Below, in pieces: positions 7,288-16,173 of a DNA stretch of 64,000 bases (the first letter of the stretch is position 1; each line of letters begins with the position of its first letter). The notes under the pieces are model-generated. The model had not been told where the DNA came from. It did no database searches and saw nothing but the letters and a program-made list of their open reading frames with translations. The translations under genes and the position numbers were made by a program. Source of the stretch: Paenibacillus solanacearum (GTDB lineage: Bacteria > Bacillota > Bacilli > Paenibacillales > NBRC-103111); contig NZ_CAJVAS010000003.1 in assembly GCF_910593845.1 (NCBI RefSeq), forward strand, positions 186,001 through 250,000, read 5' to 3'.

Positions 7288-8380
7288 CAGATACATTCCT
7301 GCGCCGGATCAGAGCGACCAGAAACAACAGCAACGGACCTCCTACCATCCATAGGGGAAACATATACCGAACGGCGATCAATGCGGGGAATATGACCGAA
7401 ATTTCTTCAAAGTTAAATGGAATCAATGCCAAGATCATGCATAGCGGCGCAATGATCCATATCGGCTTTCTCCAATCCTTCAGCCCGAATAGCTGTGCGG
7501 TACCGTAAACTGCAACAAATAAATATAACGCCAACTTCGTAAAAATGCTGGTGATCCAGATCGTGATCACGATGGCGTCGAGGTTCTCAATGATACCTCC
7601 GAGTGAAATCGACCTTACAATCATTAACATCGGATATGGATATCCGGCAGCCACATAAGGGCCGAAAATTAAAATACTTACAAGAATCGAGAGGAGAACA
7701 AGGATACCGGATACCATGACGCCGGCTACGGCATGACGGACCGCATGCTTGTGGTGGATGACGAATGAAACAAGTACAAGCGTCATAATACAATCGCCGA
7801 GGAAAGTAGCGATCGGTAGCGATCCCTTTACGATGCTCCAATATCCGTTATCTGAAAATACAGGCAGCAATCGATCTGCTTTCATCTCATTCACAGCTAA
7901 AAACATCGGTCCCAGTACGCCGATCAAAATAATCGGCCCCGTCAATTCGCAGATACGCGCTATGACAGCTACGCCGTGCAAGGTCGGATACAGAACAACA
8001 AGAAGCATCAGTATGATGATGATGGGGACCGGCGTCTTGGGCATGATGGTGCCCGTAATAAACAGACTAAACTGCTTTAATATTACTGTTAAGGTTGTAA
8101 TCCAGAAGATGAGATACAGGCTCGAAACCAACCTGCCCATCCATTTTCCGAGCAGAAGGCGGCTATAGCTAATTAAGGATTGACCGGGAAAAAAAGTCCC
8201 AAGTTTTACGCTGATATAGGCTATTCCGCTGCCGATCCCTGTCGCCAAAATACTGGAGAACCATGCATCTTGCTGGGCGGATTGAATGGCAGGGGAAGTG
8301 GTCAGCAAAATCGTCATGATGACCTGCATGCTCACCATCATCCAAAACAATTGGCGATTGCTTAACGTCATATTATCCAT
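7280..8380 (-). CDS. Spore germination permease-like protein, GerB type (GerAB/ArcD/ProY family)
   Basis: A 366-aa integral inner-membrane protein with about ten hydrophobic helices, of the amino acid-polyamine-organocation fold. In known systems the GerB subunit binds the germinant and works with GerA and GerC in the spore inner membrane. It is the last gene of the gerA-gerC-gerB operon. The start at 8380 (MDNMTLSNRQLFWMM) was preferred because GAGGAG lies ten bases upstream; an in-frame ATG at 8401 has no ribosome binding site. Its 3' end overlaps the stop of the convergent kinase gene by eight bases. Germinant unknown. Confidence 0.9.
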   Translation of the reverse strand: MDNMTLSNRQLFWMMVSMQVIMTILLTTSPAIQSAQQDAWFSSILATGIGSGIAYISVKLGTFFPGQSLISYSRLLLGKWMGRLVSSLYLIFWITTLTVILKQFSLFITGTIMPKTPVPIIIILMLLVVLYPTLHGVAVIARICELTGPIILIGVLGPMFLAVNEMKADRLLPVFSDNGYWSIVKGSLPIATFLGDCIMTLVLVSFVIHHKHAVRHAVAGVMVSGILVLLSILVSILIFGPYVAAGYPYPMLMIVRSISLGGIIENLDAIVITIWITSIFTKLALYLFVAVYGTAQLFGLKDWRKPIWIIAPLCMILALIPFNFEEISVIFPALIAVRYMFPLWMVGGPLLLFLVALIRRRNVSAT

Positions 8381-8404
8381 ATCGTATCGGCTCCTCTTCA
8401 TGGG

Positions 8405-9559
8405 TCATTGCGCTACCCGAATATTGGTTATTCCAGGAAGATGGATTCGCGTTTTCGTTTCAATCTCCACTTCAACGGATTGAAAGACAGGCGTCCAGGC
8501 CGCTTTTACGTTCTTCCACTCCTGAGGGTATTTCTTATGATAAGCGCGTGCGAAGCCGACAACATCTGTCTTCAGTTTGTTCTGCAGCTGTTCCATGGTG
8601 TAAACGATCGTTTGTTTGATCTCTTCATTGAATGTGCCTTCGATTTTTCTCAAAGAATCCGATCCGTTGGCTAGAACCAGCTTGGTCGAGTTTTGTACGA
8701 CATCCGCATCCAGCTTCACGTTGATTCGCATTTTCCACTTTCCGTTATCGATAGACGGGTACAGCTTCATATTGCTGTGAAGCACCCGAATTACGATGCT
8801 TCCCGGTTCTTCTTTTCGGGTTAACGTAATATTGCGGCCGAGCACGGCATGCTGTAATAATCGAAGCCCCGTTGTGCACTCATTGTCCAAATAACCGACT
8901 AGCTTCTTGTTATGTATAACCGCCAGTCCGCTGACGGAAAGGATTCGTTTTTCGACGCCGTTGGTGAGCATGGTCGTTAAGTCTGCGGTAGGCAGTAAAA
9001 ATGCTCCGGATTCGCCGTTAATCAGCGCCTCGACTTCATGCATTGTAGAGGAACGGGTGGTGGGCTTCTGGGATAGCTTGATTAACGTTTCATACGTATT
9101 CGGATCAATTTGCGAGTTGAGCAATTTTTTTGCCGTCCCTTTGCATATGAAAAAATTGGCTTGTTCCCTGGGCTGAATATCTCGGAATAAGAAGTCGAAT
9201 TCGTCATTCATACCTCGGCGGGCCAGCGTCTCGCCAAACACATAAGCCTTGGTATGGCTCCACGTGAAATAACGGGGAAGCTTCTTTTGTAGATCCGTTA
9301 AAGCATCCGGCATGGAACTGCCTTTGGTGGAAAAGGTATAGACATTGCCTTCCCCGCCGGCGCCTCCGTTGCCTCCGCCGTCTGAAGTCGCGGTTGGATT
9401 CGGGATAAAGACTTGCACGGTCAGCTCAATCTGATCGTCATCGATGTGGTCAATGCCTGCGGATACGATCATGGCCATATCATTGACTTCAATCTTGTCC
9501 CAGCAGCCGGCCAGCAGAACGATAAGCAAGAGCAGCGGAAACAATACGTATAATCTCAT
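8405..9559 (-). CDS. Ger(x)C family spore germination lipoprotein
   Basis: A 384-aa lipoprotein subunit of a germinant receptor. The signal peptide ends in the lipobox LLAGC followed by the family hallmark WDKIEVNDMAMIVSAGID. Later regions match GerC (NEFDFLFRDIQPREQANFFI; the C-terminal VGFARAYHKKYPQEWKNVK). The start at 9559 gives a normal signal peptide and has AAGGGG seven bases upstream. An upstream in-frame ATG at 9604 would overlap the gerA end by 14 bases and add 15 polar residues. The lipid anchor places it on the outer face of the spore inner membrane. Confidence 0.9.
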   Translation of the reverse strand: MRLYVLFPLLLLIVLLAGCWDKIEVNDMAMIVSAGIDHIDDDQIELTVQVFIPNPTATSDGGGNGGAGGEGNVYTFSTKGSSMPDALTDLQKKLPRYFTWSHTKAYVFGETLARRGMNDEFDFLFRDIQPREQANFFICKGTAKKLLNSQIDPNTYETLIKLSQKPTTRSSTMHEVEALINGESGAFLLPTADLTTMLTNGVEKRILSVSGLAVIHNKKLVGYLDNECTTGLRLLQHAVLGRNITLTRKEEPGSIVIRVLHSNMKLYPSIDNGKWKMRINVKLDADVVQNSTKLVLANGSDSLRKIEGTFNEEIKQTIVYTMEQLQNKLKTDVVGFARAYHKKYPQEWKNVKAAWTPVFQSVEVEIETKTRIHLPGITNIRVAQ

Positions 9560-9590
9560 TTCCCGACCCCTTCCGATGCGGCCTTTGAGC

Positions 9591-11111
9591 TTATTGTCGC
9601 TCATCGGGTTTGCCTCGCTGTCTTTTCAGATTTCCCTTCTTGGTATAAAATGCCGGACGCCATTTCATTTCGCTGCGTGGCGCGCGAATGAGCACGTCCT
9701 TCAGGGCATTCGGATAGATGGGCGATAGCGGGGCGAGGTAGGGCACGCCGAAGGACCGGAGGATGCACAAGTGGCTAATAATGAACAGCATCGCGATGAT
9801 GAGCCCGAACAATCCGAGGATGCCGGATAAAATCATAATGGGAAAACGAAGAATTCGCAAAGCGATACTGGTCGGGTACTGGGGCATCATGAACGAAGAG
9901 ATCCCGGTAATGGCAACCACCATGACCATCGGCGCCGAGACCAGTCCGGCTTGGATGGCGGCTTGGCCGATCACGAGCGCGCCGACAATACTGACGGCGG
10001 ATCCCACCTGTCTGGGCAGCCGAACGCCGGCTTCACGCAGCGCTTCGAACGTTACTTCCATGATGAGCGCCTCCAGCAACGCCGGAAACGGTATTTCTTC
10101 CCTCGATTTCGCAACGCGAAGCAGCAGCGTCGTCGGTACCATTTCCTGATGAAAAGTCAGCACCGCGACATATACGGCCGGAGCAAGCATGGCGATCAGT
10201 AAAAACAGGTATCGAAGCCAACGGATAAGGGTGCCTATAATGAAGCGCTGGTAATAATCCTCGGGCGATTGCAGCATGGACCAGAAGGTCGTCGGAGCAA
10301 TGAGAACCATCGGCGTATTGTCCGTGATGATAATGACGCGCCCCTCTAATAGACATGAAGTCGCTACGTCGGGACGCTCCGTGATTTGCACTTGGGGAAA
10401 CGGTGAATAATTGTCTCCTTCCATTAATTCCTCAATGATCCCGCTCTCCACAACACCGTCGATGTCGATCCGGGAGATCTGATGCATCACCTGATCGACC
10501 ACTTCCGGCTTGGCAATCCCTTGGATATAGGCCACATTCAGCTCCGTCTTGGAATACCGGCCAACGGTGAAAGAGACAAGTTTTAATGCTGGCGTCTTGA
10601 GTCTTCTCCGAATTAAAGAGGTATTCACCTCCAGTGTTTCAATGAACCCTTCGCGGGGGCCGCGCACCACCGACTCCGCTAACGGTTCTTCGATGGACCG
10701 TTTCTCAAAGCTCGTTAATCCGAGTGACAGTGCGCCGGCAAGTTTGTCGATGATCAGCACCGGCCTGCCGTCCAAGACGTCATTAACGATGTCGCCGATG
10801 GTTTGCAGTTCTTTATAATCTGAAATCGTAATTTGCTCGCAAATGTTTGAGAGGGATTCGGCGGGAGCGGAATCCTTGTGCTTGAGAGGGGAGAGCACGT
10901 AACCGTCCAGAAGTTCCATATTGATCATGCCGCGAATATATACCACAGTGGCTGCTGTCTTATGATGGTTTTGAAAAGGGTGAAAGACCACATCGGCACA
11001 ATCCGTAAATAACTCTTTTAGTTGGGTTACGTTTCCGGCGAGATCCGATGACACCATAGCACCGGATAATTCCTTGTCTATGGACGGATCATCCGGAAAC
11101 GGTTTATACAT
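9591..11111 (-). CDS. Spore germination protein, GerA family
   Basis: A 506-aa GerA-type subunit. The first half is hydrophilic (about 1-285) and contains the signature EPLAESVVRGPREGFIE and FPQVQITERPDV; the second half has about five membrane helices, including EALIMEVTFEALREAGVRLP and GQAAIQAGLVSAPMVMVV. GerA subunits of this family are now viewed as forming the ion channel of the germinant receptor. The ATG has AAAGGAG eight bases upstream. First gene of the gerA-gerC-gerB operon; a candidate sigma-G promoter lies just upstream. Confidence 0.93.
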   Translation of the reverse strand: MYKPFPDDPSIDKELSGAMVSSDLAGNVTQLKELFTDCADVVFHPFQNHHKTAATVVYIRGMINMELLDGYVLSPLKHKDSAPAESLSNICEQITISDYKELQTIGDIVNDVLDGRPVLIIDKLAGALSLGLTSFEKRSIEEPLAESVVRGPREGFIETLEVNTSLIRRRLKTPALKLVSFTVGRYSKTELNVAYIQGIAKPEVVDQVMHQISRIDIDGVVESGIIEELMEGDNYSPFPQVQITERPDVATSCLLEGRVIIITDNTPMVLIAPTTFWSMLQSPEDYYQRFIIGTLIRWLRYLFLLIAMLAPAVYVAVLTFHQEMVPTTLLLRVAKSREEIPFPALLEALIMEVTFEALREAGVRLPRQVGSAVSIVGALVIGQAAIQAGLVSAPMVMVVAITGISSFMMPQYPTSIALRILRFPIMILSGILGLFGLIIAMLFIISHLCILRSFGVPYLAPLSPIYPNALKDVLIRAPRSEMKWRPAFYTKKGNLKRQRGKPDERQ

Positions 11112-11145
11112 GCCAAGCTCTCCTTTGATGACATCTTGTTAGTAA

Positions 11146-11175
11146 TGTTATGCTCAGACTGTGCATGAAATATTC
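11146..11175 (-). promoter_or_regulatory. Candidate sigma-G promoter of the first ger operon
   Basis: On the minus strand, GAATA (11175-11171) and CATAACA (11152-11146) are 18 bases apart, matching the forespore sigma-G pattern gHATR-17/18-CATWHTA except for one base in the -10. It ends 34 bases before the gerA start codon. Forespore expression is what the ger family requires. Confidence 0.5.
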
Positions 11176-11371
11176 GCCATAAAATCCAATATTGAAGGTG
11201 AATGATTGCAGAGATCGGGCCGATAAGTAAGGGGAATGCTTCTTCTTGCACGAACGGCCGGTTCGCCGGGGTGAACAACTCTCGCGGCCAGGTCGCTAGC
11301 GAATCGTTTCATCAAGAAAGACGATAAGCGGGTTTCGGCCATTAGGTTTACTTTCCAACCCTTCTATGCTT
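11176..11371. other. Divergent intergenic region between gerA and lacI-type gene
   Basis: The roughly 330 bases between the gerA start and the LacI gene hold the two promoters listed separately. Between them, a short minus-strand frame (MAETRLSSFLMKRFASDLAA... at 11342-11154) has no ribosome binding site or recognised relatives. I see no convincing gene in it. Confidence 0.5.
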
Positions 11372-11380
11372 TGTTATAAT
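11372..11380 (+). promoter_or_regulatory. Extended -10 promoter of the LacI-type regulator
   Basis: TGtTATAAT lies about 58 bases before the ATG of the LacI-type gene. No good -35 is present at the usual distance, as is normal for extended -10 promoters. Confidence 0.55.
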
Positions 11381-11438
11381 GAGTTGCACACGCACATTCA
11401 TTCGCGATAAATTCCGCTATGAAGCCTCGAATTAGGCA

Positions 11439-12476
11439 ATGGCGCAAAAATACATCCGTAATGGGGTTAGTGACTTGGAGATAGACAAAGTTAATATATT
11501 TGAAGTCGCGGAAAGGGCGGGCGTGAGTAAGTCCACCGTTTCAAGAGCTCTGAACAATCATTATGGAGTAAGCCAAAAATCAAAAGAAAAAGTGTGGAAG
11601 GCGATTGAGGATTTAAAATACAGGCCTAATCTTTTTGCAAGATATTTAAGGACCAATGCAAGCAAGAGAATCGGTTTATTATTTTCCAGTAAAATGTCTG
11701 ATTCCAGCATACTGCAGCAGATCAACATAGGCAAATTAGGCGGAATCATGAATAAAGCGAAAGAACTAGGCTTCGACATTACTATATTCACAGAAGATCT
11801 CTCCGATCCGTCGGGGCTCAATGAAGTCATTCAGGAAAAAGGGCTGTCCGGCATCTTATTGCTTAATCCTGTTGTCAAGAAGGTTTTGCACACGTTAGAG
11901 AGCTATGGCATTCCGCATGTTCTGATCAACTGGTCCGTCCCGGGGCATGAACATCAATGCTTTGTCAAAACCGATTGGGCGAAGGCGACGATCATCGCTC
12001 TGGATTATTTGCTCGACAAGGGCTATACGGATATAGGCGTTATTACTTGGGGAGAAGACGAGCTGTCGAAGGAACGGGTAATACAGAGCACGTTTGCCAA
12101 TTACATGAAAAATAAAGGATTGCCGTATGAAAATCATGTATGGAATACCAAGCTGAAAATTCCAAAGGAAGCCGTCGTTGACTACTTGGAGAAATCTAAA
12201 AAAAGAGCTTATTTGAGTTTTTCGTATTTTACCAGTATGCATATATTAAATTATTGCAGGGAAAAAAACATAAGCATTCCAGCGGATGTTGCGCTTCTTT
12301 CCAATGACTATTTCGAATTTTTTGAATATCTGCATCCCAAACTTACAGCTTTAAAGCAGCCGAGCGAAAAAATGGGTGAATTGGCTCTTGAAAAACTGAT
12401 ACGGAAAATGGACGGTGAGCAGAATGTTGAGAGTGAGCTCGTCGCTCCTGATTTAATTTTAGGAGATTCTTGCTGA
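11439..12476 (+). CDS. LacI family transcriptional regulator
   Basis: A 345-aa sugar-responsive regulator. The LacI helix-turn-helix and hinge are clear (NIFEVAERAGVSKSTVSRAL, then KYRPNLFARYLRTNASKRIG). The periplasmic-binding-protein-like domain follows (about 75-345) and ends with LGDSC. The first 18 residues before the helix-turn-helix are unusual. No strong ribosome binding site precedes the ATG at 11439, and a TTG at 11475 is an alternative. Its gene ends 94 bases before the promoter of a phosphodiesterase-family gene that carries a perfect LacI-type operator, so that gene is its probable target. Confidence 0.9.
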   Translation: MAQKYIRNGVSDLEIDKVNIFEVAERAGVSKSTVSRALNNHYGVSQKSKEKVWKAIEDLKYRPNLFARYLRTNASKRIGLLFSSKMSDSSILQQINIGKLGGIMNKAKELGFDITIFTEDLSDPSGLNEVIQEKGLSGILLLNPVVKKVLHTLESYGIPHVLINWSVPGHEHQCFVKTDWAKATIIALDYLLDKGYTDIGVITWGEDELSKERVIQSTFANYMKNKGLPYENHVWNTKLKIPKEAVVDYLEKSKKRAYLSFSYFTSMHILNYCREKNISIPADVALLSNDYFEFFEYLHPKLTALKQPSEKMGELALEKLIRKMDGEQNVESELVAPDLILGDSC

Positions 12477-12500
12477 CAAGCATCATGTTTTGGAATTGTG

Positions 12501-12538
12501 AGGTCTGAACCTGATACGGAACCAGGTTCAGGCCTTTT
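12501..12538 (+). terminator. Strong rho-independent terminator
   Basis: AGGTCTGAACCTG pairs over 13 bases (one wobble) with CAGGTTCAGGCCT and is followed by TTTT. It insulates the LacI gene from the regulated promoter just downstream. Confidence 0.9.
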
Positions 12539-12569
12539 AATATTGGCTTGAACGCTGCTGGAGAATCGC

Positions 12570-12598
12570 TTGACATGGAAAAGGCTGGAGGGTATACT
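12570..12598 (+). promoter_or_regulatory. Sigma-A promoter of the phosphodiesterase-family gene
   Basis: TTGACA and TATACT with exactly 17 bases between them. Transcription should begin near 12605, seven bases before the palindrome GGGAACGTTCCC. Confidence 0.85.
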
Positions 12599-12611
12599 CA
12601 CCTTAAAAATA

Positions 12612-12623
12612 GGGAACGTTCCC
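12612..12623. promoter_or_regulatory. LacI-family operator
   Basis: GGGAACGTTCCC is a perfect 12-bp palindrome with the central CG typical of LacI/GalR operators. It lies immediately downstream of the predicted transcript start, where a bound repressor would block initiation or early elongation. The LacI-type regulator encoded directly upstream is the likely ligand-controlled repressor. Confidence 0.75.
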
Positions 12624-12695
12624 AATTTTCGGAGGAGGCGTTGTTAAGCTAAGGTCTGTATGCAATCCAATTTCACGGATGGAGGTTTTGCAGCA

Positions 12696-14378
12696 ATGCC
12701 AGGCAGAGACACTCACGATATGAAAGCGGTTTCTTCGTCAGAAAGATTGAAGGATCATGAAGACAGCTATGTGCTGTATATAAATTGGGATGCCTTTGCA
12801 TACGAATGGTACCGGCTCGCCAATTTGGCTTCGAACGGGGGAACCCCGAATTTGAATGCCTTGATTGCTGAAGGCGTATTGTTTACCAATGCACGAACGG
12901 GTATTCCTTCGATTACCGGAGCGATGCAGCAGGCGATCGTATCCGGTGCATGGCCGATCGATACCGGCAATTGCTTCAGATATTACAACGTGAAGGCGAA
13001 CAAAATCATTCAATACAAGCGTGAAAATGCGCTTGAAAACATCGCCGAAGCAGCGTATCGTAACGGCAGCTCGGCCGCATCGGTAAATGCGTTTTATTTT
13101 GAGAGCAGAGGTACTTTTGAGGGGGACGAATGTCGGCCTTATGTTAAAGCACCTACGCCTAGCGGCTTTAAAGAGCGCGTAGATGAGCTCATCAACATCA
13201 TTAAGGGCGAAGCGTTCCACACCGGCAGCAAAACGATCCGGATGAATGAAGTGCCGCGCTTTCTGTCCATTTACACGCACACGCTCGACCATCTCGGTCA
13301 TAACCTTGATCAAGCGATGTCAACCCTAGACGACTGGCGTCAAGCGATCATTGACGCGCTTATTGCGATGGATAGCGAGCTTGGACGCATTGTTCAAGCA
13401 TTAAAGGAGCGCGGGATTTATGATCAAACGACGATATTTCTCACGACGGACCACGGAATAACGCCTTTTGGCGCGCCGTCGAAGCCAGAGACCTCGCCGT
13501 ATCCTCCGGGGACGCTTTCCAGTCTCCCCGATTTGGAGAAGACGATTGCCGATACCGGTAAGGTCTTCAAAGGAGAAAACTTCAAAACGGAGATTTTGTT
13601 TCGAGACGGGGAACAGGCTCGCCCGGAAACGGAAGTAGTGATCATGACCGCCGGCCTGGAGGCGCATATTCAGTTCCGAGTGCCTGCGGAGCAGGCTGTA
13701 CTTGACGAAATCGTCAGCCGCATGAAACAAAAGGAATATTACGGCACCCATTTGTTCCGAGCTGACCTGTTCAAAAGAGGGCTGCCGCTCGAGTTTGCCG
13801 ATATTCTTATCTCCCCGAAGCCGCCATATCATTTCAAGACCGGTAACCCTAATCTGGTGCGATGGGCCATGGGACAGCACGATTCGCTGGACGAATCTTC
13901 GCAGCACATCTTTGCCATGATATCCGGGGCAGCCGTCAGGAAAGGCATTATTTGTGATGATCTGGTCTATAACATCTCAATGGCGCCAACGATGGCCCGA
14001 GTACTCGGTTTCGAGGGCCCTTCCGGCGCGACAGCCCCGGTACTGGATGAAATACTGGCCGAAATGTATAAAGGTCCGATGCTTGCCATTTCCGAACTGA
14101 CAGGAGATGACCTAACCGTATATACGGATGAGGTGGTGCTGCGAGGGGAAACCGTATCGCACGCGGCCATTCGCATCAACGGCAAACATGTAGGCGAGGC
14201 CGAAGCAGACGGTCGTTTTATGATACAGCAGAAGGTTGCGCCCGGCATGAACCGATTGATTGTAGAAGCGATCGCTAACGATCGGATAACACGGAAATGT
14301 ATTTTTGCAGCATACATACTGCCGGTTAATGAACAATCTTCACAGGACCAACCAGATCTTCCTGCAGCCTCTGGATAA
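12696..14378 (+). CDS. Alkaline phosphatase superfamily phosphodiesterase with C-terminal accessory domain
   Basis: A 560-aa enzyme of the type I phosphodiesterase/nucleotide pyrophosphatase group. Expected two-metal residues are visible: Asp in LYINWDAFAYEWY, the nucleophile region GIPSITGAMQQAIVSG (Thr), the Asp/His pair in YTHTLDHLGHNLD, and FLTTDHGITPFG. The last ~100 residues (YTDEVVLRGETVSHAAI to KCIFAAYILP) look like a beta-sandwich domain, not part of the catalytic fold. No signal peptide is seen, so it probably acts in the cytoplasm. ATG at 12696 has GGAGG ten bases upstream; the ATG at 12660 has none. It lies behind a LacI-operator promoter and before an orphan sugar-binding lipoprotein gene, suggesting use of a phosphorylated or phosphodiester-linked sugar compound (inference). 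Confidence 0.78.
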   Translation: MPGRDTHDMKAVSSSERLKDHEDSYVLYINWDAFAYEWYRLANLASNGGTPNLNALIAEGVLFTNARTGIPSITGAMQQAIVSGAWPIDTGNCFRYYNVKANKIIQYKRENALENIAEAAYRNGSSAASVNAFYFESRGTFEGDECRPYVKAPTPSGFKERVDELINIIKGEAFHTGSKTIRMNEVPRFLSIYTHTLDHLGHNLDQAMSTLDDWRQAIIDALIAMDSELGRIVQALKERGIYDQTTIFLTTDHGITPFGAPSKPETSPYPPGTLSSLPDLEKTIADTGKVFKGENFKTEILFRDGEQARPETEVVIMTAGLEAHIQFRVPAEQAVLDEIVSRMKQKEYYGTHLFRADLFKRGLPLEFADILISPKPPYHFKTGNPNLVRWAMGQHDSLDESSQHIFAMISGAAVRKGIICDDLVYNISMAPTMARVLGFEGPSGATAPVLDEILAEMYKGPMLAISELTGDDLTVYTDEVVLRGETVSHAAIRINGKHVGEAEADGRFMIQQKVAPGMNRLIVEAIANDRITRKCIFAAYILPVNEQSSQDQPDLPAASG

Positions 14379-14565
14379 CGGCTGATAAGCATGTTGTACC
14401 ATTCATACCCACTTCATCGCGTAAACAATACAATAACCCGCCGAATGAACGCAAGCACACCTCAGACAGCAAGGTTCCGAGCCAAGCTCAGCAAGTGATC
14501 TCACCTCCTTTGTTCAAACCCACGGTTTCCCTGAAGTGAAAAGACATAGTAATGCTATTCAAAAG

Positions 14566-14582
14566 TTGAGTAAAACACTCAA
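14566..14582. promoter_or_regulatory. Inverted repeat before the solute-binding gene
   Basis: TTGAGT-aaaac-ACTCAA lies about 24 bases before the start codon at 14606. It could be an operator or a small hairpin near the ribosome binding site. The 14379-14605 gap shows nothing else that I recognise. Confidence 0.35.
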
Positions 14583-14605
14583 AATTGAATCGGGAGGTAC
14601 GATCC

Positions 14606-15937
14606 GTGATTTTCGATAAAAGAGCAGTTGTCGTGATGCTTGCGCTTGCCGCGCCGATGTCCCTTCTTTCCGCGTGCAGCGGAGCGAATTCAGCCGGACA
14701 GGGAGGAGCCGAAACCAATGCGACGGTATCCGCAAAAACGGACGAACCGGCCGAGCTGGTCGTATTCGGTAACCCGGGCGACCCGGAAAACGTATTTGAC
14801 GTGAGAATCGGCGATGCGGTCCGGAAAAAATTTCCGAATTACAAGATTACCTATATCCGGAAAACCAAGGATGTGACGATGGAGACGCTGATCACATCGG
14901 GCAGCCAGGTGGATTTGATCTATGATTCCGTTGCCGGTGCTGTAAGTTCGGTGGTGAATACAGGTTCGCAGTTCGATATCAGCGATCTGGCTAAAAAACA
15001 TCGGATTGACTTCAATCGTTTCGATCCGGGACAGCTTGATGCGGTAAAGTCGCTCGGCGGATTATATGGTCTGCCTATTCAAACCGGCGGACTTGTGATG
15101 TATTACAACAAGGACATCTTCGATAAGTTCGGAATTGCGTATCCGGGCAATGGCATGACTTGGGAAGAAGCGATCGAGCTGGGGAAAAAGCTAACTCGCA
15201 AACAAGACGGAGTGCAGTATATCGGTCTTGGCTTGTCGCCGCATCATGCCATATTGATGAATTCCTTATCTGCTCCATTCGTCGATAAGACGACGGAGAA
15301 GGCGGCAGTGAATAACGAGACGTTCAAGAATCTTCTGGATACGCTAGTTATTAAACCGACGCTCGTGGACGGGTATAAAGATGCGGTAACGGCGATTAAA
15401 TCGACGATCAACAACAACACGTTCATGAAAGACAGAACGGTAGCCATGTTTATTATGAACTACGGCCTTCAGGACCAGGACTATTTCAAGGAGTTTAATT
15501 GGGATATGGCACCGCTCCCCGTCTTCAAGGAGAAACCCGGCATAGGCTCGCAGCCTTATCCTGCTGTTCTGTGCCTCAGCTCCTCAAGCAAATATAAAGA
15601 TCAGGCGATGGAAATGTTGAAATATTTGACCTCCGACGAGTATCAATTGGATCTCTCAAAGCGCGGTTTCGTCCCGGTTCTGAAGGATGAAAAAATCAAA
15701 AAAGCGTTCGCTCAAGATCTTGGCAGCTATAAGAATAAAAATGTCGTGAATGCGCTCTTCTTCAATCAAACGGCACCGTCTGCGCCAAAAACGCAATATG
15801 ACGCTATGGTGACAAACGCGTTAATTAAGCAATACTTGCCGCTCATTACTGGGAATACCGATGTAAATACGGCACTGCGCACCGCGGAGGAAGAGGCCAA
15901 CAAGAGTATTCAGGATGCGAAAAACAACAAAAAATAA
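14606..15937 (+). CDS. Orphan ABC-type solute-binding lipoprotein (family 1)
   Basis: A 443-aa sugar-binding lipoprotein. The GTG start has GGGAGG eight bases upstream and gives a clean signal peptide with lipobox LLSAC; a TTG at 14585 would lie upstream of that site. The family core VMYYNKDIFDKFGIAYPGN and MTWEEAIELGKKLTRKQDGV is shared with the genes at 1 and 50361. The tail VNTALRTAEEEANKSIQDA is also alike. No permease or ATPase gene is near, so it must share a transporter encoded elsewhere, probably with MsmX-type ATPase. Downstream of the LacI-regulated enzyme, it may be in the same regulon. Confidence 0.88.
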   Translation: MIFDKRAVVVMLALAAPMSLLSACSGANSAGQGGAETNATVSAKTDEPAELVVFGNPGDPENVFDVRIGDAVRKKFPNYKITYIRKTKDVTMETLITSGSQVDLIYDSVAGAVSSVVNTGSQFDISDLAKKHRIDFNRFDPGQLDAVKSLGGLYGLPIQTGGLVMYYNKDIFDKFGIAYPGNGMTWEEAIELGKKLTRKQDGVQYIGLGLSPHHAILMNSLSAPFVDKTTEKAAVNNETFKNLLDTLVIKPTLVDGYKDAVTAIKSTINNNTFMKDRTVAMFIMNYGLQDQDYFKEFNWDMAPLPVFKEKPGIGSQPYPAVLCLSSSSKYKDQAMEMLKYLTSDEYQLDLSKRGFVPVLKDEKIKKAFAQDLGSYKNKNVVNALFFNQTAPSAPKTQYDAMVTNALIKQYLPLITGNTDVNTALRTAEEEANKSIQDAKNNKK

Positions 15938-15966
15938 TATGTAAGGAGATGTTTCGTCTTGCTATG

Positions 15967-16013
15967 AAACTCCCAGCCCCGCTTCCAGAAGAGCGGACTC
16001 GGGAGTTTTCTTT
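15967..16013 (+). terminator. Rho-independent terminator
   Basis: AAACTCCC and GGGAGTTT pair as the base of a hairpin with an inner CCGCT/AGCGG stem, followed by TTTTCTTT. It ends the solute-binding transcript. Confidence 0.8.
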
Positions 16014-16173
16014 ATTATGGATCGCAGGGGAATGTGGCGCTTTTCCAAAATGGATAATAAAGGGAAACTACCGTTTATGTCGAATCATATTGAGATGTGC
16101 TGCAGGAATAAATCGTCAGCCGCGTTATCGATTTAGTACAAAATGGACAACAACGATCGTGAGGAGGGGACTT

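Noticed and set aside
11154-11342. 62-aa minus-strand frame MAETRLSSFLMKRFASDLAA...
   Set aside because: No ribosome binding site, no known family, and the sigma-G promoter of gerA lies inside its 3' end.
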